Assembly: GCF_007830445.1 (NCBI RefSeq)
Contig: NZ_VLKR01000017.1
Location: 94,453 to 140,846 of the forward strand
From: Sphingobacterium siyangense
GTDB taxonomy: Bacteria > Bacteroidota > Bacteroidia > Sphingobacteriales > Sphingobacteriaceae
Direction: 5' to 3'
Length of the DNA: 46,394 nt
The notes under the pieces are model-generated. The model was given only the letters and a program-made list of their open reading frames with translations. It had not been told where the DNA came from and made no database searches. The translations under genes were made by a program, and so were the position numbers. Of the stretch, positions 42,660 to 46,394 are shown piece after piece (the first letter of the stretch is position 1; the number at the start of each line of letters is the position of its first letter).

Positions 42660-45600
42660 TTAAAAAGTTAAGGTAACACCAACGTTTATAACTTTGTTTG
42701 TTGGGTACTGAACGCCCGAATCACTTGTGATTTCTGGATCGATCTTCATATCACCCAAATTATCTATGCTAAACAGATTCTGCATCATGGTATATATCCT
42801 CAATTTCTGAATTCCTCGAGGTTTCATCCATTTCTCCGGTAAAGTATATCCGATCTGCAGGTTTCTTAATTTCAAATAGTTGACATTGGTAAGCCAGAAG
42901 TCGCTATGCCAATAATTACTATGATCTCTATTTCCTTTAATTAATGTAGGGTACTTTCCTGGGATCAAGGCACTATTTGGATCCGTAATATCGCTCAGCA
43001 TCCACTGGTTTTCCATATAGTATTGCGGATTGTTGCCACCATCATGGAAAGGGAAAACAGCTTCATAACTGGGATTAAAAGAAGCAAAAGCTGCTCCGGT
43101 GAAATCCATTGCCAAATCAAATCCCTTAAATTGGCCGCCAAGGTTAATTCCGTAATTGAAATAAGGAAGACCGCCTTGTCGATATCCGATTGGCCGTTCA
43201 TCCAGCTCATTGATCACTTTATCGCCATTAATATCTTCATACTTAATATCACCCGGCCGTAATGATGAGTTACCTTTACGGTCATTGTCTATATCATAAT
43301 TGGCAATTTCTTCCCACGACTGGAATTGTCCAATGGAATGTAATCCCCAATTGAGAAAGGCATAACGGTCATAGATCGATTTTCGATATTGATCCAAAGA
43401 GTTTCCAAAACGTGGTTTATATTGTTCGCCGTCAGTTTGCCGTGCGAAAGTGAAATTACCGCCTACGAAATAGTTAAATCCATTGACGCTACTCCGCCAC
43501 ATTAATGATCCATCGATACCTTGATGAATATCCGAATTCAGATTTTCATAAGGTAAACTAAAGCCTACTTCATTCGGTATCAATACATCTTCTCGCTTGG
43601 CAGGCAGTCCTGTTCTTTTTCGACGGAAGACATCTACCGAACCTGTTAATTTACCTTTTAGTGTACTAAAGTCCAAACCAACATTTAGCATATGGGCCTG
43701 AATCCAAGAAAGCGTTTTAACGGGAAGGCCACGTGCTTGAGAACCGATAACATACTTCCCGTCAATTGTCGAACCGACGATATTTTGATAGCCATCACGG
43801 ACTGGTTTTCGGAAATAATTATATCCACTTAGATAACCAAAAGCAAAATATTCCCAGGCATCCAAATTATCATCGCCCAATACACCGTAAGATCCCCTTA
43901 ACTTCACATCGTCAAATACCTTTCTCATACCTTCAGACCAGAACTTTTCAGATGAAACACGCCAGCCTGCAGATACCGAAGGGAAAAATCCCCATCGGCT
44001 TCCTGGCGCGAATTTCCATGAACCGTCATAGCGCGAAGAAAGCTCCAAAAGATACTTCTGGTCATAATCATAATTGACCCGCCCTGCAAAACCGGCTCTC
44101 GCCTGGGTATTCACTCCAGTATCATTGTAGGTGTCCATCGTCTGAAAATAGATCAAACTCAAGGCATTAGAGGCTGGACGATCGTGTACATAAACATCTG
44201 GATTATCCCTTTTTATGGACTCCGCAGCAAGCACAGCATTGATTCCATGTTTGCCGAATCGCTTGTTATAATTTAAGGTAAATTGGGTTGAGATTTCTTC
44301 AACCTGCGAAATAGATCTCTCCCGCCAAGGGTTGTCCATGCTAAAAGTTACCGGGTACGTATCTGTCTTCTCATCGTAGCCATATAGTTTATAGGTAAAC
44401 TCCTGATTATCCATCCATTTATTGGCCAAATAATAGCCTACTGTTCCCTTAGCGATCAAATCATTTGTGATCTTATATTCCGCATTAAAATTTAACTGCA
44501 TCACCCGCCATTTTTCCTGATAAGTACCGGACAGATCATAATTCAGCATCGCAAAGTTAGTTTCCGCATTGGGCGATGTCTGCGTTGGATATAAAGGATT
44601 GTCGTTGGCAAAAGGCCGTGCAGTAGGCAGGTTGCGATATATCGCAAATAAAGCCTGCCAAGTATCGTCAGCACCAGGTACGCCCGGTTGTTTGCGCTGT
44701 TCGATCCGCCCATTCAAATTAGCACCAATCTTTAATCGTTTTGATACGTTCGCGTCAATATTCATCTGCACATTGGTACGATTGAAGCCGCCGTAATTAC
44801 GAATGATGGACTGCTGGTCCAGATGCCCTACACTCAGGTAATAATTAATTTTTTCGGACCCACCACTGACATTACCCGAGATATAAGTTTGTGGGCTAGT
44901 TTTGAGAATATAATCATACCAATCAAAAGGACGATATCCCTTCTCGGTACCTTGTTGCCATTTTTCGAGATCTGCCAACGTATATTGTGGATGTTCAGTT
45001 CCGAGAATAGCATCAGACTGAATATAGCTTTTGATATAAGTACTGGCATCGGCTGGCTTGGGAAAACGAAACATACTCTGCCAGCCATAATATGAATTGA
45101 TATTAAAGGTATTATTATCGCCACGCTTCCCCTTCTTTGTCGTCACCACAACAACGCCGTTGGCAGCACGCACACCATAAATAGCAGCAGACGCATCCTT
45201 TAATACCGAAACCGATTCAATATCATTGAAATCTAAATTATTGAACTGCCCTTCATCCTTTTGAACACCGTCGATCACATATAAGGGTGTCCCCATATTG
45301 CGGATACTAATTCCTGTTGGAGCTCCAGGACGCCCATCCGACATCCTGCTGTTAACACCGGCGATCTTCCCTACTAAGGCTCCAGACGTTGTTGTAGCAA
45401 CAGATCTGGAGATATCCTGAGAAGAAATTGCGGTGATTGCACCGGTAACGGATTCTTTCTTCTGCGTACCGTAACCTACAACGACCACTTCATCAATGCG
45501 CGAATTTTCATCTTCCAAAGTGATTGCCAAGTCAGCGATTGCCATCACTTCTTTGGAAAGGTAGCCTACAGATCTTATGGTCAAAAGTTCACCGGCATTG

Positions 45601-45851
45601 ACACCTGTCAAGTTAAAATTACCTTTGGCATCTGTTGAGACTGCAATATTGGGTTTGGATTTCAATGCGACCGTCGCTCCTACAATAGGATTGCCATCCT
45701 TATCCTTAACAACCCCTTTTATTGCTTTTTGCAACTCGATCCCCCCTGGAGAAACTGGAATTAAATTAGCTCCCTTTGCTAAGGGGATAAAACTGCTCGC
45801 ACAGCAGAGCAATGTAGCAGATATTGGCAGACATTTAAGACCCTTAAACAT
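42660..45851 (-). CDS. SusC/RagA TonB-linked outer-membrane transporter
   Basis: A 1063-residue outer-membrane oligosaccharide importer. A signal peptide (to about 27) is followed by a carboxypeptidase-regulatory-like domain (GVVKDKDGNPIVGATVALKS), then the SusC signature VVVGYGTQKKESVTGAI. The plug (SVSVLKDASAAIYGVRAANGVVVVTTKKG) and the long barrel end in VGVTLTF. It pairs with SusD to bring the polysaccharide fragments into the periplasm for GH127, GH2 and GH43. A candidate -7 box lies 34 bp upstream. No adjacent sensor or sigma/anti-sigma pair is visible in the window. Confidence 0.96.
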   Translation of the reverse strand: MFKGLKCLPISATLLCCASSFIPLAKGANLIPVSPGGIELQKAIKGVVKDKDGNPIVGATVALKSKPNIAVSTDAKGNFNLTGVNAGELLTIRSVGYLSKEVMAIADLAITLEDENSRIDEVVVVGYGTQKKESVTGAITAISSQDISRSVATTTSGALVGKIAGVNSRMSDGRPGAPTGISIRNMGTPLYVIDGVQKDEGQFNNLDFNDIESVSVLKDASAAIYGVRAANGVVVVTTKKGKRGDNNTFNINSYYGWQSMFRFPKPADASTYIKSYIQSDAILGTEHPQYTLADLEKWQQGTEKGYRPFDWYDYILKTSPQTYISGNVSGGSEKINYYLSVGHLDQQSIIRNYGGFNRTNVQMNIDANVSKRLKIGANLNGRIEQRKQPGVPGADDTWQALFAIYRNLPTARPFANDNPLYPTQTSPNAETNFAMLNYDLSGTYQEKWRVMQLNFNAEYKITNDLIAKGTVGYYLANKWMDNQEFTYKLYGYDEKTDTYPVTFSMDNPWRERSISQVEEISTQFTLNYNKRFGKHGINAVLAAESIKRDNPDVYVHDRPASNALSLIYFQTMDTYNDTGVNTQARAGFAGRVNYDYDQKYLLELSSRYDGSWKFAPGSRWGFFPSVSAGWRVSSEKFWSEGMRKVFDDVKLRGSYGVLGDDNLDAWEYFAFGYLSGYNYFRKPVRDGYQNIVGSTIDGKYVIGSQARGLPVKTLSWIQAHMLNVGLDFSTLKGKLTGSVDVFRRKRTGLPAKREDVLIPNEVGFSLPYENLNSDIHQGIDGSLMWRSSVNGFNYFVGGNFTFARQTDGEQYKPRFGNSLDQYRKSIYDRYAFLNWGLHSIGQFQSWEEIANYDIDNDRKGNSSLRPGDIKYEDINGDKVINELDERPIGYRQGGLPYFNYGINLGGQFKGFDLAMDFTGAAFASFNPSYEAVFPFHDGGNNPQYYMENQWMLSDITDPNSALIPGKYPTLIKGNRDHSNYWHSDFWLTNVNYLKLRNLQIGYTLPEKWMKPRGIQKLRIYTMMQNLFSIDNLGDMKIDPEITSDSGVQYPTNKVINVGVTLTF

Positions 45852-45885
45852 ACCTAGATTGATTAGTTTGTATAATTGATTTGTC

Positions 45886-45893
45886 CAAAATTA
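45886..45893 (-). promoter_or_regulatory. Candidate -7 element of the susC operon (TAATTTTG)
   Basis: TAATTTTG on the minus strand matches TAnnTTTG exactly and lies 34 bp before the susC ATG. No good -33 TTTG at the usual spacing is seen, which would fit a promoter that needs an activator. Confidence 0.45.
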
Positions 45894-45960
45894 AGATATA
45901 TTCAATCGTACAGACTTTCGTTTTTTCTCAAAAAACTGCCTATTTGTATCAAAGAAATAA

Positions 45961-45989
45961 AATAGACCTAAAACGTTTTAAGGTCTATT
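45961..45989 (-). other. Hairpin upstream of susC
   Basis: AATAGACCT (45961-45969) and AGGTCTATT (45981-45989) pair around an AAAACGTTTT palindrome with a one-base bulge. It is adjacent to the terminator at 45990-46028, and in the minus direction it is followed by TTATTTC, so it may act as a second, weaker terminator. Confidence 0.55.
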
Positions 45990-46028
45990 AAAAAGAGAAA
46001 GTACACCTCTTTTCAGTGGTGTACTTTC
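45990..46028 (-). terminator. Minus-strand terminator upstream of susC
   Basis: A perfect 11-bp stem (GAAAGTACACC 45997-46007 / GGTGTACTTTC 46018-46028) is followed on the minus strand by TCTTTTT. It would stop transcription arriving from the right before the susC promoter. Its former gene is not visible, since an insertion sequence now lies there. Confidence 0.7.
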
Positions 46029-46076
46029 AAACCAATCATTATTAAATATCACTTGCGTCCTAAACGTTTAAAAAGT

Positions 46077-46136
46077 GGCGGTGTTTAGATATAGCAAAGT
46101 TGCTATATTTAAATCGCAAAATTATAACACACCGCC
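46077..46136 (+). promoter_or_regulatory. Nested hairpins abutting the transposase start
   Basis: GGCGGTGT (46077-46084) pairs with ACACCGCC (46129-46136), and inside it TATAGCAA (46090-46097) pairs with TTGCTATA (46100-46107). The outer arm ends directly before the ATG at 46137. In a read-through RNA this would bury the ribosome binding region. Such shielding is known to limit transposase expression from outside promoters in IS10 and IS50. Confidence 0.6.
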
Positions 46137-46394
46137 ATGATAAATTTAAATGTTTTTAGTCAGATTTTATCTCTTATCGACCGCGAATTATTCAAAGATT
46201 TGGTTTCAAAGCACAAAAGTGACAAACATCAGAAAGGGATCAACAGCTGGACGCATCTAGTCAGTATGCTTTTCTGTCATTTTTCCTCGGCAGATTCGGT
46301 TCGTGATATTAGTAACGGTCTACGCAGTACCACTGGTAATCTGAACCACTTAGGTGTAGTAAGAGCTCCAAGTAAGTCTAATATATCCTATATC
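46137..46394 (+). CDS. IS4 family transposase, N-terminal part (DUF4372-like)
   Basis: Eighty-six codons from ATG to the window end without a stop. The translation begins MINLNVFSQILSLIDRELF and continues with KGINSWTHLVSMLFCHFSSADSVRDISNGL, the pattern of the DUF4372 domain that precedes the DDE core in one IS4 subgroup. The catalytic domain lies outside the window, so it cannot be said whether the element is intact. It reads away from susC. Confidence 0.85.
   Translation, partial: MINLNVFSQILSLIDRELFKDLVSKHKSDKHQKGINSWTHLVSMLFCHFSSADSVRDISNGLRSTTGNLNHLGVVRAPSKSNISYI

Larger units (their letters stand above)
46029..46394 (+). mobile_element. IS4-type insertion sequence, left part (truncated by window)
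   Basis: A transposase reading frame with a DUF4372-like N-terminus begins at 46137 and runs off the window. The exact left end cannot be fixed without the right end; it must lie between the terminator at 46028 and the hairpin at 46077. A TAAACGTTTA palindrome sits at 46061-46070. Confidence 0.7.

Overview
The window looks like a chromosome segment from a Sphingobacterium-like member of the Bacteroidota. The signs are SusC/SusD-type outer-membrane machinery, candidate promoters of the TAnnTTTG (-7) type, few Shine-Dalgarno sequences, AT-rich intergenic DNA and many signal-peptide or lipobox proteins. Almost everything is coded on the minus strand, so most operons read right to left.

Region 1 (about 1-18,650) is a nearly continuous nickel and urea island. 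In transcription order it holds a small secreted protein, hypA, hypB, a second ureE, a lipoprotein/permease/ATPase metal-uptake system, a GNAT acetyltransferase and a TonB-dependent receptor. A second small secreted protein then precedes ureA-ureB-ureC, a beta-barrel protein, ureE, ureF, ureG, ureD, a urea transporter and a DUF2490 outer-membrane protein. The parts cover outer-membrane capture of a metal chelate, inner-membrane import, chaperones, the urease apoenzyme and substrate entry. No hydrogenase is present, so HypA/HypB most likely serve urease here. The two small secreted proteins resemble each other at the C-terminus. They also share an 18-bp promoter motif placed exactly 22 bp from a TAAnTTTG box, which points to co-regulation of the two operons they lead. 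At the left edge are a hexanucleotide repeat, a DinB-like protein and an AraC regulator convergent with the island.

Region 2 (about 18,800-24,520) holds stress genes: katG with a clear terminator, a divergent DUF4126 membrane protein, a small intergenic element with terminal inverted repeats and 11-bp tandem repeats, an Hsp20 chaperone, two small membrane proteins and an ECF-type sigma factor.

Region 3 (about 24,700-30,020) is a four-gene operon: a secreted ankyrin protein, a DUF2271 protein with an FMN-attachment-like TGAS motif, a PepSY membrane flavodoxin/FNR-type reductase, and the flavin transferase ApbE. It reads as an extracytoplasmic flavin electron-transfer system. An alpha/beta hydrolase and an acyltransferase-3 protein follow.

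Region 4 (about 32,500-45,900) is a polysaccharide utilisation locus: SusC, SusD, DUF3823, GH127, GH2, a DUF4965/glutaminase-A-like protein and GH43. The set suggests an arabinose- and galactose-containing plant glycan. Upstream of susC are minus-strand terminator hairpins and then the 5' end of an IS4-type (DUF4372) transposase gene that runs off the window.
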